DNA of 64,000 nt from Sacculina carcini (taxonomy: Eukaryota; Arthropoda; Thecostraca; Sacculinidae). This document shows, piece after piece, positions 31,725 through 42,758 of this stretch (the stretch's first letter is position 1; every line of letters begins with the position of its first letter). The stretch spans positions 4,496,001 to 4,560,000 of the forward strand of contig OU696577.1 in the NCBI GenBank assembly GCA_916048095.2, in the 5' to 3' direction. The notes beneath the pieces were generated by a model. That model saw only the letters and a list, made by a program, of their open reading frames with translations, searched no databases and was not told the origin of the DNA. The position numbers were made by a program, and so were the translations under genes.

Positions 31725-31770
31725 TTCCTCGAGGTACCTTTCGGCTATCACTAGCCATCGACAGGAGAAG
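31725..31770 (-). ncRNA. Hammerhead motif, PLE-B left pLTR, core mutated
   Basis: Stem II GGCTA/TAGCC with GTGA loop, GAAA, and stem III AGG/CCT are intact, but the first core strand reads CTGTCGA instead of CTGANGA. The invariant A after CTG is lost, so self-cleavage is not expected. Confidence 0.72.
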
Positions 31771-31911
31771 TAGATATAACACAATACAATACACAGCAAG
31801 AATACACAATATCAAGCAATACAGGATAAACGGTGTTTATAAACAAGGTGGACAATATATCACTCATGTGCCAATGTGGCACCTACTTAATGACACCTAT
31901 GCGGCAAGCGG

Positions 31912-32190
31912 TTGATACAAAATTACCACCTATGTGCCAAGGTCGATTGGTGTCGCATGGATGGGAGGGCGACATCTGGCTGTTGTTGAATGTTAATTTA
32001 ACATTTATTGTCATTAATAAATTCAGCTTCAATTATTTTGAACCTACGGATGTTATTTTCCCTGTAAATGATTTCGGTTTTTTCATCCATAGTCTTTCGG
32101 TCCAATTTCATTTGATGCTGCTGGCGGTAGTGCCTGGCAATGGCTCCGTCTTGAAGGTGTGCTGAAATTCGTTTAGACAGCGTTGTTGTT
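31912..32190 (-). pseudogene. PLE-B GIY-YIG endonuclease fragment
   Basis: The minus strand reads TTTTLSKRISAHLQDGAIAR, HQMKLDRKTMDEKTEIIY and NNIRRFKIIEAEFI, parallel to the PLE-A nuclease (TTTTLHKRLTAHLHDGAIFR, NIRKLKMIEAVLI). The YIG region is cut off at the arm junction. Too short to be functional. Confidence 0.78.
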
Positions 32191-32418
32191 GTGTCAACTA
32201 ATGAAAAAGAGTTGTAATGAAACTCGCATTACATTGGCTACACAACAACAACGCTGTCCAAACATATTTTTGTATCAACCGTTTGCCGCATAGGTGTCAT
32301 TATGTAGGTGCCACATTGGCACATGAGTGATATATTGTCCACCTTGTTTATAAACACCGTTTATCCTGTATTGTTTGATATTGTGTATTTTGCTGTGTAT
32401 TGTATTGTGTTATATCTA

Positions 32419-32464
32419 CTTCTCCTGACGATGGCTAGTGATAGCCGAAAGGTACCTCGAGGAA
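32419..32464 (+). ncRNA. Hammerhead ribozyme motif, PLE-B right pLTR
   Basis: All core positions fit: CTGACGA, stem II GGCTA/TAGCC closed by GTGA, GAAA, stem III AGG/CCT with TA loop, C at the cleavage site, then GAGGAA pairing with upstream TTCTC in stem I with one bulge. This is the best hammerhead in the window. Confidence 0.8.
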
Positions 32465-32842
32465 TAAACTTCAGTGAACAACTGAGTGTGTTGTCTCCTG
32501 AACACAGAAAAATCGTGCGAAGCATAGAGAAGCTATCGTACCAGCACAACAGTGCCCAGATTGCTTTTGATTTCAAAAAATCGTGCATACATAATGGTCT
32601 CCTTCCAAAATATAATTATTATTATTATTTTTGTTTTTGTGCTTTTCCATGTTTTTTGCCTTATATATACACATACATACATATACATCTATATACACAC
32701 ATATATTACTACGTATTCTTATAATATTAATTGTGAAGGCAAGGTTCCTAAATTAACATGCCTATCCCTACTATTTATATTTACATTATTTATGATGTAG
32801 GCGGTTCTACTGTTTTTCTTTCAGATTTTTTCCCACATTCAG

Positions 32843-33137
32843 CTACAACTTCCACCTTTTCCCAGTTGGGTAAGCTGCCACATTCCTGTGTACTACTAAT
32901 GAATTAGACATTCTGTGATGTCTCACATCCGCACGATGTTGTTTTATTCTCGTTTCAATGCCCTTTCCTGTCTCACCGTAATAAGCCTTATCGCATCCAC
33001 TACAGCGTATTTTATATACTACGCTATCTTTATTAGTTAGTTCGTTTCCTGTTTGAGTGTTCCTAGATGTTTTGACTGTCTTTTTCATAAGTTGATCGGA
33101 AATTTTTAATCCTGTTGTTGGTAGCAGCATGTAGTTT
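32843..33137 (-). pseudogene. PLE-C GIY-YIG endonuclease (part 3 of a split element)
   Basis: The minus strand reads MLLPTTGLKISDQLMKKTVK, VVYKIRCSGCDKAYYGETGK (GIY-YIG core with Cys pair), ETRIKQHRADVRHH and SLVVH. It joins to the RT part at 36130 once the LTR element (33138-36129) and one copy of the GTTT duplication are removed. The C-terminus ends at GKRWKL, short of the usual length. Confidence 0.85.
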
Positions 33138-33507
33138 TGTGGCGTTTGGTTAGCCACTGAATGACTTACGTTCACAATGCGAGATCTTTGGACCGACTGC
33201 ATTTTGACCCCAGTGTTCAGGTCACACAACAGGTCACACACAATCATACAGACATACAATTGGTCAAGCACACACATGATCCAACAACACACGCAGTGAC
33301 AAAGGCAAACACGACACGCAGACATACTAGTTCAGAAGACACATACACACCGGACACACACCACTGACCCAAGACTAACTACACACAGACATACACTTGA
33401 CATACATACATACCAGACACGCATACAGACGAGCGAAACGTACACACGCGACAGGACACACTAACACATCCGCAAACATAAAACAATGCAAAACATGATA
33501 CACCACA
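33138..33507 (-). repeat. 3' LTR
   Basis: 370-bp terminal repeat, TG...CA boundaries. Rich in ACACA-type motifs. Nearly identical to 35759-36129; small differences such as CAGACATACTAGTTCAGAAG versus TTCATTAG. Confidence 0.87.
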
Positions 33508-33738
33508 AGACTCTCCCACCAGAAGCGGAGCTAGTCAAGCAGTGAAGTAAGCGAGTGTAAGCGTAAACAGTAGCAATGGCGGTGCGTATAACATGTTGAC
33601 AAACACAAAGATATGTACGAATGACATCAGAACATATATGATCAACGAAACGCTCGGTAATCACGTGTGCATCAAGGTAGACGATTCGCAATACGATGCA
33701 CGACAGCAGCGTATACAAACATAGGTGCATACGACATA

Positions 33739-33775
33739 GATCGTATAGATCGTATAGATCGTATAGATTAGTACC
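33739..33775. repeat. 9-bp tandem repeat CGTATAGAT
   Basis: About four direct copies inside the LTR element, near its 3' end. Confidence 0.85.
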
Positions 33776-33959
33776 AAAATGAACATTAAACAGTGTGTAA
33801 ATGATACGCGTGTATGACAAACAATATTACACAAAAGATAGTGTGGCGCTTGTAGTCAAATATGCAAATTGAAACACAGTGCTTAACACGCATATCATGT
33901 TCAACACGCACGCATACACCAAGTAGGGACATACAAATATACACAATATTAACATACAT

Positions 33960-34975
33960 TTTGCACTGCAATAATCAAAAGTAGTGGTAGTCTGGGTGTT
34001 TTGTGAATCTCACTTTTCGTCCAGTCCGCGTTGTGACTGGCGTTGGCGGCGACGCTCGAGGAACAGGTACTGGAGCAGGTCGCAGTGCGGCGGGTGTCCG
34101 TGGACCCCGGAGTAGGTGTGCATGGTGACGAGGCGGTCGGAAAAGCTGACTGGACAGTAACGACGACTGATTTCAAGCGATCGATTGACACTGTCTCCGA
34201 CCTACCAGTTGGCAGAGAAATCACGAACACTTTCGGTGATCTGGAAATAACTCGGAATGGGCCGCGATATGGCGCTTCGAGCGGGCGGCGGCATCGGTCG
34301 ACGCGCACCCACAGGTGCTCGCAGACGGTGCCTACGACGTGCTCGCAGGTGCAGGGCAGGGCTCGCAGGGCAGGTGCCTACGACGTGCTCGCAGGTCATG
34401 AGTCTTGAAGGCACGTAGGAAGGCGATGTGTTGTGCGAAGTACCGGCAGACAGTTTGTGGAAATCCACTTCTTGCATTCGTTTGGTGAGATCTAACACAA
34501 ACTCATGCTGCGCCTTGGTCGAGACAGTGTCGCACGTCGGTACACGCGGACACAACATGTTGCTGCCAGTCACAGCTGTAAATGGTGAGATGCCGGACTC
34601 GGTGGGCAACAAGCGAATACCCAGCATCACCACTGGCAAGGCAGAGAGCCAGCATTGCTTCCGAGCCATGATCGATGTTTTTATAACACGATGTAGCCGC
34701 TCAACCAATCCGTTTGATTGCGGTCGATACGCAGTGGTTCTAATGCGGTGAAATAATTGCGAGAGCTCACGGAACAATTCTGACTCAAACTGTGTGCCAC
34801 GATGGGTTACCACACGAAGCGGGACGCCGAAGCGCGACACCCAGTGAGTCAAGAAGGCGTCGGCGACGGCTACAGCGGTGATGTCTTGCAGAGGAACAGC
34901 CTCCGACCAGCGACTTGCTCTATCGATACATGTGAGAATATACCGATAAGGCGTAGAGAACGGTTGGCCGCGTTA
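33960..34975 (-). pseudogene. Gypsy-type integrase, core and C-terminal domain
   Basis: The minus strand reads RYILTCIDRASRWSEAVPLQ (first catalytic Asp), FGVPLRVVTHRGTQFESELF (second catalytic Asp replaced by His, codon CAT), YRPQSNGLVERLHRVIKTSI (catalytic Glu), then a C-terminal domain after frame changes: YRGPFRVISRSPKVFVI, SIDRLKSVVV, ending in a Ser/Thr-rich tail. The internal CAGGTGCCTACGACGTGCTCG-type duplication (about 34330-34395) also breaks the frame. Inactive. Confidence 0.85.
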
Positions 34976-35659
34976 GGTGGCCGGCAGCTGACTTCAAATG
35001 CCCCAGCTTTGTCGAAGCCCGGAAAACCCGTGGTCTCCTCGAGGGAAACCCAATTCGCCGTTGAGGGAATGTCAATTCGCCGTGCCAATGCCGTTGGCTG
35101 CTGAGATGCATGCGTGTTGAAGGCACTAGCGGAGCGAGCAGGAGTGTTGGCACTGAGAAGTGGCATGAGTTCATCCGCCAGCTTAGCCATGTCCTTCAAA
35201 GCCATTGTTTGCTGAGCTTCCAGCACAGCTCCAATGGTCGGCGGCAGAGTTTTTATAAACTGGTGGCGCACGAGATCGTCAGATACGCCCACTTTTGCTG
35301 CCTTTGTCTGCAGTTCAGCCATGTTAACTGACGGACGGCCGGTGAGTTTCTGCTTGGCAATTATTTCCTCGAAGAATTCCGACTTGGCGCGTTGAATATT
35401 ACTGCACGATTTCTGCTTTGAGAGACGAATAATTCTGTTCTTGAAGAGTCGATGGCGGAAGTCGGCTGACAACATTGAGTGGAAGTGATGAGAGCACGTA
35501 GAAAAATTTGGTGCTTTCCGCTGTGATGTTGCGCAAGTGAAACTGCGCCTCCAGAACGACAAACCAACCGTCAACAACACCCTCCATGAACGGCGGTGCC
35601 TTTATGGCCACAGCATTTACGTGCTCTTCAAATCCTGTCTCCATCGGTCGGTCATTCAT
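34960..35659 (-). pseudogene. Gypsy-type gag polyprotein
   Basis: Begins MNDRPMETGFEEHVNAVAIK at 35659. Retroviral-like capsid features: APPFMEGVVDGWFVVLEAQF, STKFFYVLSSLP, a frame change near 35400, then SVNMAELQTKAAKVGVSDDL, VRHQFIKTLPPTIGAVLEAQ and LADELMPLL. No zinc knuckle follows; instead the sequence passes at about 34970-35000 into integrase. The deletion therefore fused gag to the integrase core. Confidence 0.8.
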
Positions 35660-35758
35660 TTTGACGAAAAAAATTCAGCCAGTGAAAATACCAGAAAAAT
35701 ATATACAATATGATGCAAGGCACAAGAACTCACCAGCCGATCACGTCGGGGTCATCAA

Positions 35759-36129
35759 TGTGGCGTTTGGTTATCCACTGAATTACTTACGTTCACAATG
35801 CGAGATTTTTGGACCGACTGTATTTTGATCCCAGTGTTCAGGTCACACAACAGGCCACACACAATCATACAGACATACAATTGTTCAAGCACACACATGA
35901 TCCAACAACACACGCAGTGACAAAGGCAAACACGACACACAGACATACTAGTTCATTAGACACATACACACCGGACACACACCACTGACCCAAGACTAAC
36001 TACACACAGACATACACTTGACATAAATACACAACAGACACGCATACAGACGAGCAAAACGTACACACGCGACAGGACACACTAACACATCCGCAAACAT
36101 ACAAACAATGCAAAATATGATACACCACA
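35759..36129 (-). repeat. 5' LTR
   Basis: 371-bp terminal repeat. As the 5' LTR (element on minus strand) it would contain the promoter. Outer flank GTTT at 36130-36133 pairs with 33134-33137. Confidence 0.87.
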
Positions 36130-37037
36130 GTTTGTTCTCTTCAATATAGTGTTCAGTTGTCTGCACTCCTTTGATTCTGGAACGATTATCATGTCTTTAT
36201 TTGTATTCAGTGCACACTTTTTTCTTTGATGTATTTTTTGCACTTTCCCTTTGCATTTGATTATGAATGCTGATGTGTATTTCAAATCCTGGAATATTTG
36301 CATGATCTTTTTCATTTCATTACTGAGCGTTTCGGAGCTACATAATCTCAGAGCCCTTAAGAACTCTCCTATAATCATTCCTGATTTCATTGACTCTGAA
36401 GGACTCGACAAGGCATGAATTTTGTCATTTTTGGCAGACGGTTTCCTGTACACATCAAATACCATTTGACCATTTTCGTTGGATATTAGCACATCGAGAA
36501 ATGGAATCTTTTCTTCTTTTTCATACTATATTGTGAATTGTACATTTTCGCACACAATGTTGAGCTAGTTCAACTTGATATTTAAATCAATTGATTTTGG
36601 CGCAATTACCAGCACGTTATCTACGTATCTAAGCCATACCGCATCTTTTCCTATGATGTTACGATACTGAGACATTTCGAGATTTTCCATGTACAGATTG
36701 GCTAGAATTGGACTCAGCAGTGATCCCATTGCGAGTCCACTGCTCTGCGAGTATTCCTCATTCTGGAATGTAAAAGCGTTGAAATTCGAACACAACTTTA
36801 ATAATTCAACGAACTGTTTTTGGCAATAGGTAGGTCTATGTTGAACTCATTTATTGCGCGTTCCAACACTTTCATCGCATCCATATTATCTACGTTCGTG
36901 TATAGTGATTTGACGTCAAAACTCGGCATAGTCTTAACCACTGTATTTATACTTTGCAATCTACGCAGGAGATCGTCCGAATTTCTTAGGTAAGAATCGC
37001 TTAGACGCCCTAGAAGTGGTGTTAAGTATGTTGCAAG
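36130..37037 (-). pseudogene. PLE-C reverse transcriptase core (part 2 of a split element)
   Basis: The minus strand reads YLTPLLGRLSDSYLRNSDDL, PSFDVKSLYTNVD (motif A), SGLAMGSLLSPILANLYME (motif B), LRYVDNVLVIAP (motif C; YVDD changed to YVDN, codon AAC), IPFLDVLISNENGQMVFDVY and RKPSAKND, ending NTILKRTN at the LTR element. Stops near 36520 and a frame change near 36830 add to the damage. The N-terminal side is cut by the hAT element at 37038. Confidence 0.85.
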
Positions 37038-39320
37038 TAGGACCGGATTAACGTATAGGCAAAGTAGGCAGTTGCCTAGGGCCCCGCGCTTTTGGGGGCC
37101 TCGCGTTTTTGGGGGTCTTGTGCGTTTGGGGCCCTATAGGCAGTGGGGTGCTGCGACTCAAATATCTTAGGGGCCCATCTCATTATTTTCTCAAGTTCTC
37201 ATAGTCTGCCCTCGTTGCCAAATATTTTCAAACATTCTCCCGCTAATCCACGTTGTATTTTTGCATCAGTCAGGAGCTAACCTGATAAAACATGGCACGT
37301 GTATCGCCAGCTCACTTTGATCCAGCTCACTCGTACACTTACATCCACACACGCATACATACACATTGTTTACGCACAGCGAGAGCAATATTCGTGTGAT
37401 CCATTCGTGTGATGTTGGGAGGTTTTATGCGAGTGGATCTCAAAAACGAAAAAAGAAACTTCAAGAACAAGAAAGAAAAATCAAAGACACATCAAATTGT
37501 AGGAAGATCACATATATGCTGACGAGTTTCTGAGGCCATAAGAACAGTCGAATTCCCAAATGGGGCAGGAGCTCCTGAAAGCTCTTGCATAGCTTCAGAG
37601 CCAACGTCTCCTCCTTCCAATATGACAGACGTTTCATCGCCAGAATTTGTCTAGGAAAATCCCGCCTCATGGCCAAATATATTCCCCGATTCTCTACGAG
37701 ATGACTTTGTAGCAGAAAATTTCAGTCAGCTTCTTAACATTGCCTTTGTGAAGTCAGCGAGGATTTATGATGATGGAAGTCCTCGCTACTTGACAGCATC
37801 TATGTTCTACAGGAAGCTGGCGAATTCCGAAACAGTTCAGAGATCATGGATGGTGTATTCTGAAACCTCAGGATAGGTCTATTGTTCAGCATGCAAGCTG
37901 TTTTCTCCGAAAGGAAATGCTTTTACGCAGAGTTTCAACGACTGGAAAAACTCGAAACGATTTGAGCACCATAAAAACAGTGCCTCTCACAGGAGTGCAA
38001 TTTTAGCCAGTGTGATCCGTGCACAGAAAAAAGGATTAATGGACACACATTTAGAAAATCAGACTGAAAAAGAGCGGACATACTGGAGAAAAGTTCTAGA
38101 AATAGTTGTTGCTGTGATGAAGCTCATATCTGTAAGAGGACTAGTTTTTCGTTGAGACAATGAAATTTTTGGTTCGGAAAACAATGACAACTTCTTAGGG
38201 ATCATAGATCTTTTAGCACAATTCGATCCATTTTTGGCAAATCATGAGTCATGCTTTGAAAATGCTGGAAGAGGCACTGTTTCCTACATGTCTTCTAATA
38301 CTTGTGATGAGTTTTTAGGGCTCATGACTGCAAAGGTCCTCAATAGCATCATTTCAGCCGTGAAAACTGTAAAGTAATTTGCAATAAGTGTGGATTCGAC
38401 ACCAGATATTTCACACAAGGTTCAATTGACATTCATTGTCCGCTTCGTCAACCCCACTGGTAAGCCAGTGGAACACCTCATTAAATTCATTTCTTTTCCA
38501 GGCCATGATGGAGAAACGAGATAAAAACCAATGAAACGAGCTGCTGAAACTGCTGAGCCCGTGCGGAATCACACGAGATGAATACCAGTCGGTATCTATG
38601 AGGAGTGAAGCAGAGGGCTTAGCATTGACAATGGAAAATTTTGAATTGGCCCTACTCTGTGCGCTTTGGGACTGTATACTGGAACGCTTAAATGCCATCA
38701 ATAAGACGCTCTAAAGAGTCGACATTAATATGTCAACATGTGTTAACCTCTATGCAGGACTAGTGGAGTATGCAAGATCACTTCGAAATGATGAATCTTT
38801 TGACATTTTCGAACAGAAAGCTAAGTTGCTAGTGAATGACTCGAGTTACCGGGCGGACCTTCAGCGCTCAAGAACAAAGAAACGAAATTTTAATGAGCCA
38901 GATACCGAAATTTGTATACCACGGAAGCAGAGGTTCAAAACAGGCACCTACTATTCTATTCTGGGATACTACTACTGTTCTATTCTGGTTTCACTAATAA
39001 CGGAATTGATGAAAAGATAAGAAGCATATCATAACGTCAATAGAAAGTTAGGATATATTTTCCAAATCACCAACATTCCAGATGCTGAATTAAAGGATGC
39101 TGCGGTAAAGTTGCAGCAGCACTTTTCGGCAGATGTTGACGAAGCATTTGCTGAAAAATTGTTAATTTCTCCGGATATATGAAACAGATTGAAGCAACCT
39201 TTGAACAATGTGCACCATCAGCTGCTCAAATGCACCATCAAGTGCATCAATGTGCACCATCAAGCATTCCCAAATGTGGACATAGTTTTCCGCCTTAACT
39301 TGACGCTACCATCTTCTAAC

Positions 39321-39547
39321 TGTGAAGGGGAGTATAGTGGTATTAGTTTTTGGCTCCGGTGTAACCAATAACACCACCAAGCACAATATGTGAACACGGA
39401 CATAATAACAAGTTCGCCACAGATGGCCAAGCACTGCCACAAACCGCCACACACTCCGTCCCCTACCCGGCCCAAAGATGTCCTTATATAACAGACAGCA
39501 TTTTGATGTGTGTGTGTGTGTCTGTGTGTGTGTGTGTGTGCGTGTGT

Positions 39548-39581
<34 letters not shown>

Positions 39582-39732
39582 TGATGACGCATTAACTCGT
39601 GGAAACATAAAGTGTGAATTGGTTGCAGCGAACACACGATGACTGGTTGCAGTGTGAGTTGGTTACAGAAACACACGATGAGGCGAGATTGCATGCAGTT
39701 CCCTTGATTGTATAAGTCGTATGTATTTCACA
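39321..39732 (+). mobile_element. Probable solo LTR inside the hAT transposase
   Basis: The hAT C-terminal motif is interrupted by about 412 bases that begin TGTGAAGGGG and end GTATTTCACA (TG...CA with inverted TGTGAA/TTCACA). A TATA-like TTATATAACAG lies at 39482, followed by a TG microsatellite. Flanking 5-mers (CTAAC, GTACA) do not match, so the boundary or the class is uncertain. Confidence 0.5.
39508..39581. repeat. TG microsatellite
   Basis: TGTGTG array with CTG interruptions within the LTR-like insert. Confidence 0.9.
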
Positions 39733-40635
39733 GTACACACGCCACAGGAGCGTTCATTCTCTGTCTTGAAAAAAACAAATAACCACCTCCGTTCGACAAT
39801 AAGTCAAGAAAAAATGTGTAGCTTAGCGTTGTTGACTATTGAGTCCGATCTCACAAATAATATTGATTTCTACGATGTTATTGATGATTTTGATAAGTGA
39901 AGTCCAGAATAAAGTTTATATAATCATGTAATACTACTGGTAGAATGGTAGTCACCGGGCACCTCATGATTACGATTACGATACATGTTTCATGATTACG
40001 ATTGTTTTTGTATCAACTCCAAGGAAAATGTGCAGCAAATTTGCGTCTTCCAGATATAGACCTTTGTATAACCAAATTTGTATGTGAATTTTCCAAAATA
40101 ATTGATAGAGCTAGCTGGGTCAAAACTGCACCTGTGAGGTGAAATATTGTCTGCAACAGTGAATGAAATATTGGATAAAGCAATATTTAGCGCTCAGTGT
40201 TTCATGTATGAAAGTGTTAGTTTAATCTATCTTTTGAAATATCGTTTAATGTATCTTGTGTTGTATGTTGTATTGTAATATGTAATGAGTATTTTATGCT
40301 TGTATTCTATTAGCGATTGGAAGTGACCGAATTTGAGTCGTGCAGGATATCAGTCAGGCAAATCATTCTATATTGCGGGTTCCATTTTCGGGTTTGGGAG
40401 GTGCAAAAAAGTTGTTGAAGCACTTATTAATCATATAGAAAGAGGTTATATACCCATATTCTACATGTGTTATTGAAAAGTTTATCAGTTTTTCGGCGGC
40501 GTAGGCAAGGTGTTGGTTGACTCAACTGAGGGGGGCCACAATATCACGCCCAGGTTTGCTTGTTCATATCTCATATCATGGGGGCCCCGCGGATCTGAAC
40601 TGCCTAGGGCCCTGCGAAGTCTTAATCCGGCCCTG

Positions 40636-40700
40636 GTTGCAAGACATTTCGCAAATCTGTGTGGAGCGCTTCCCACGCATGATGTGATCGGTCACTTACA
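40636..40700 (-). pseudogene. PLE-C reverse transcriptase, N-terminal piece (part 1)
   Basis: The minus strand reads PITSCVGSAPHRFAKCLAT and then meets the hAT element. The next residues (YLTPLLG) resume at 37037. A TGA lies directly before PITSC, and no further PLE sequence is visible to the right, so the element is 5'-truncated near 40700. Confidence 0.72.
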
Positions 40701-41199
40701 CACTTCGCGTCACTGATACACAACATATGCTCAACTAGATACATTACATTTATACATTCACAATTCTACGCATATGTACAAATATAGAAATCGAATGCAC
40801 GGTGATATTCGATCACCACAATTGATACATATTCGTGTGATTTTGTGATGTGATGTGATGTGATGTATTGGTGTCTCGAACTGCTTAGGAGCATGCATGT
40901 GTTTGTTTGTACACGGTGTAACCTTGACGGTGGGTCACAGATGGAAGAGCCGGTGGAAGGCAGTTGTTTGTGAACGGCGCGAGGGATGTGTTATCGAGTG
41001 GTGTGGTGGATATATGCGTGGTGATATTGGAGTCGTCTTGAACTTCGTGTGGTGTTTTGTTTTTGTGGCCAACTATTATTTGGAAAATTGTACTAGTTAT
41101 ATCGTTACTCAATATAATCACTTGCTACTGGTCTCACCTTGAGGAATGTAGCGACAATTTTCACTATTATTAAATTATCTTTGAAATAAAACACGTAGA
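40701..41199. other. Interval without a recognised feature
   Basis: Contains only a short GTGAT pentamer run (40848-40868). Small frames without domain similarity. Confidence 0.45.
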
Positions 41200-41215
41200 T
41201 ATACAAAACTTCAAT

Positions 41216-41352
41216 TAAACTCATTTATATACACTAAAATCCAACATCCGAGGACAATTGGGGCTGATCCCAAACATCTATAAAAGACAAAACACCTAAA
41301 AAGAACATAAATTTTTGCAAAAAACAGTAAAAAACGATTTTTTGCATCTCTA
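41216..41352. mobile_element. One-ended fragment of the 24.7-26.6 kb hAT-like family
   Basis: The complement, starting at 41352, reads TAGAGATGCAAAAAATCG and later CCCCAATTGTCCTCGGATGT, matching 24739-24870 base for base over long stretches. The opposite end is absent. Confidence 0.75.
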
Positions 41353-41476
41353 TATATATGGTTCATGTCATAAGATCTGTCAGCATCAGCTGCCGCTGCA
41401 AGCACTGGCAGTTGCTGAGCTGCACCTTTTTTGGAATGCACACGCTTGTCAGTGCAAGCAACACATACATGTAGAT

Positions 41477-41754
41477 TAGTGTTTCTTAACCGTTTCCAGT
41501 GTTCGCACCATTTTCAAATCAGCGGTTCTAGCACCCCCTGGATTCTAAAGAGCTATATAAAACAATAAAAACACAAACGACGTATTAACAAAAAGTGTAT
41601 TCAATATTCTTTAATACAACCCAAAGTTTTTTTAAGATTGCCTTTTTACGGGAAAAACTATAATGCATAGATACACATATACTTTCTTGCAATTTTCGTA
41701 TTAATCCTAGCACCCCCTGAGAAACAGTCTCGCACCCCTGGTTAAGAACCACTG
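41477..41754. mobile_element. hAT-type MITE
   Basis: 278 bp. TIRs TAGTGTTTCTTAACC and (complement) CAGTGGTTCTTAACC, with an exact 8-bp duplication ATGTAGAT (41469-41476, 41755-41762). Non-coding, with AGCACCCCCTG blocks near both ends. Confidence 0.9.
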
Positions 41755-41762
41755 ATGTAGAT

Positions 41763-42600
41763 TAACACACACATATGCGCTCCAGCACAGAAGATTCCAC
41801 ACACATATACGCTCCAGCACAGAATATTACACACACACGCACATACAAACAATGCAAAAGATGATACACCACACCAGCTTAGCCCATCTGAACATTTCCA
41901 GCCCGAGTCTTAAAGGAGTGCGAGTTGTATATACAAAGTGAGAAACTGTTATTGACAAAAATATATGTCTTATGCACAAAGAGATCATGCAGACACCCAG
42001 ATGCCACATAAACGCCGTGATTTTCACATTACATTTATTGAACAATATGCAGTGACACAAGATTTGCCGCAAGGAAACATCACTGCCAAGTGCATTTCTC
42101 TCAAGCACACACGAAAAATACCACAAACATCATCACTAAATTTGTCTCACAGAAAATCTACACACACAAGCACAAATAAAACAGAAACGCAAGAAAACAA
42201 TGCGAAATTGCTGTTCCATCTAGGAATTATTGTGGCGCTTATATAACACACACACATCGAGACACCTATAAATACAGGCACACGAGGCAATGGGAACTTT
42301 GCAAAAACAATATCAACGTGCTAACAACAACAAACAAGCATAAACAACTTCGCGAGCAATACTACGAAAATACCACAATCCAACGCAGTTATTGTGTAAA
42401 ATTCTCGGAATGCACACTGTTTCACACACATACACACACATTCGCGCGTACACACATACAAACACTCGCGCATACACACACCTACACGCACTGGAATTTG
42501 TTCTGAACAAGGCACATTTTGTTCGTTCACGCCATCACTAAGACACTACAACAGGTACAATATAAAAACCATCAAAATACAATATACTGTATTACACGGC
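41763..42600. other. Interval without a recognised feature
   Basis: CA-rich, low-complexity sequence with short frames. It could include 3' flank of the formin gene (minus-strand AATAAA at about 42025-42030), but nothing proves this. Confidence 0.4.
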
Positions 42601-42629
42601 CACTCTCCGCTGCTCACTCTCATTTCTCA

Positions 42630-42668
42630 GTCTCTGTGTGTACGCATATGTGTGCGTATGTGTACGTC

Positions 42669-42758
<90 letters not shown>

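Larger units (their letters stand above)
31615..32590 (-). mobile_element. Penelope-like element B with inverted pseudo-LTRs
   Basis: Inverted repeat arms of about 300 bases (31615-31920 and 32272-32590) surround about 350 bases of PLE coding sequence. Both arms encode the pLTR leader peptide (MASDSRKVPRGI, SEQLSVLSPEHRKIVRSIEK, YQHNSAQIA) and a hammerhead motif. Same architecture as PLE-A but a different family. Confidence 0.82.
33138..36129 (-). mobile_element. Gypsy-type LTR retrotransposon with large internal deletion
   Basis: Two direct repeats of about 370 bp (33138-33507, 35759-36129) start TGTGGCG and end CACCACA on the plus strand, flanked by a 4-bp GTTT duplication. Inside, read on the minus strand, are a gag frame and an integrase; protease, reverse transcriptase and RNase H are missing. 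It is inserted in PLE-C between the RT and GIY-YIG domains. LTR divergence is low by eye (a few percent), so the insertion is not ancient. Confidence 0.88.
37435..39900 (+). pseudogene. hAT transposase (TTF-type zinc finger, ZMYM1-like)
   Basis: Pieces in order: basic start SQKRKKKLQEQERKIK; WPNIFPDSLRDDFVAENFSQ; TTF-type finger with VYCSACKLFSPKGNAF and RFEHHKNSASHR; LVFR, then DNEIFGSENNDNFLGIIDLL; FAISVDSTPDISHKVQLTFI (catalytic Asp region); HLIKFISF; ALWDCILERLNAINKTL; FDIFEQKAKLL; FPNVDIVFRLNLTLP; and, after an insertion, the dimerisation motif ERSFSVLKKTNNHLRSTIS and SLALLTIESDL. At least five in-frame stops. Long dead. Confidence 0.88.
37038..40635 (+). mobile_element. hAT transposon, 3.6 kb, inserted in PLE-C
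   Basis: TIRs TAGGACCGGATTA (left) and CAGGGCCGGATTA (right, complement) with exact 8-bp duplications GTTGCAAG (37030-37037, 40636-40643). GGGCCCC-rich subterminal blocks lie at both ends (37075-37180, 40520-40615). It contains a decayed transposase (37435-39900) and a probable solo LTR (39321-39732). Confidence 0.92.

Noticed and set aside
42313-42530. Cys/Val-rich small proteins near 42.4 kb
   Set aside because: They come from CA/TG-rich DNA, overlap one another on both strands and lack domains.
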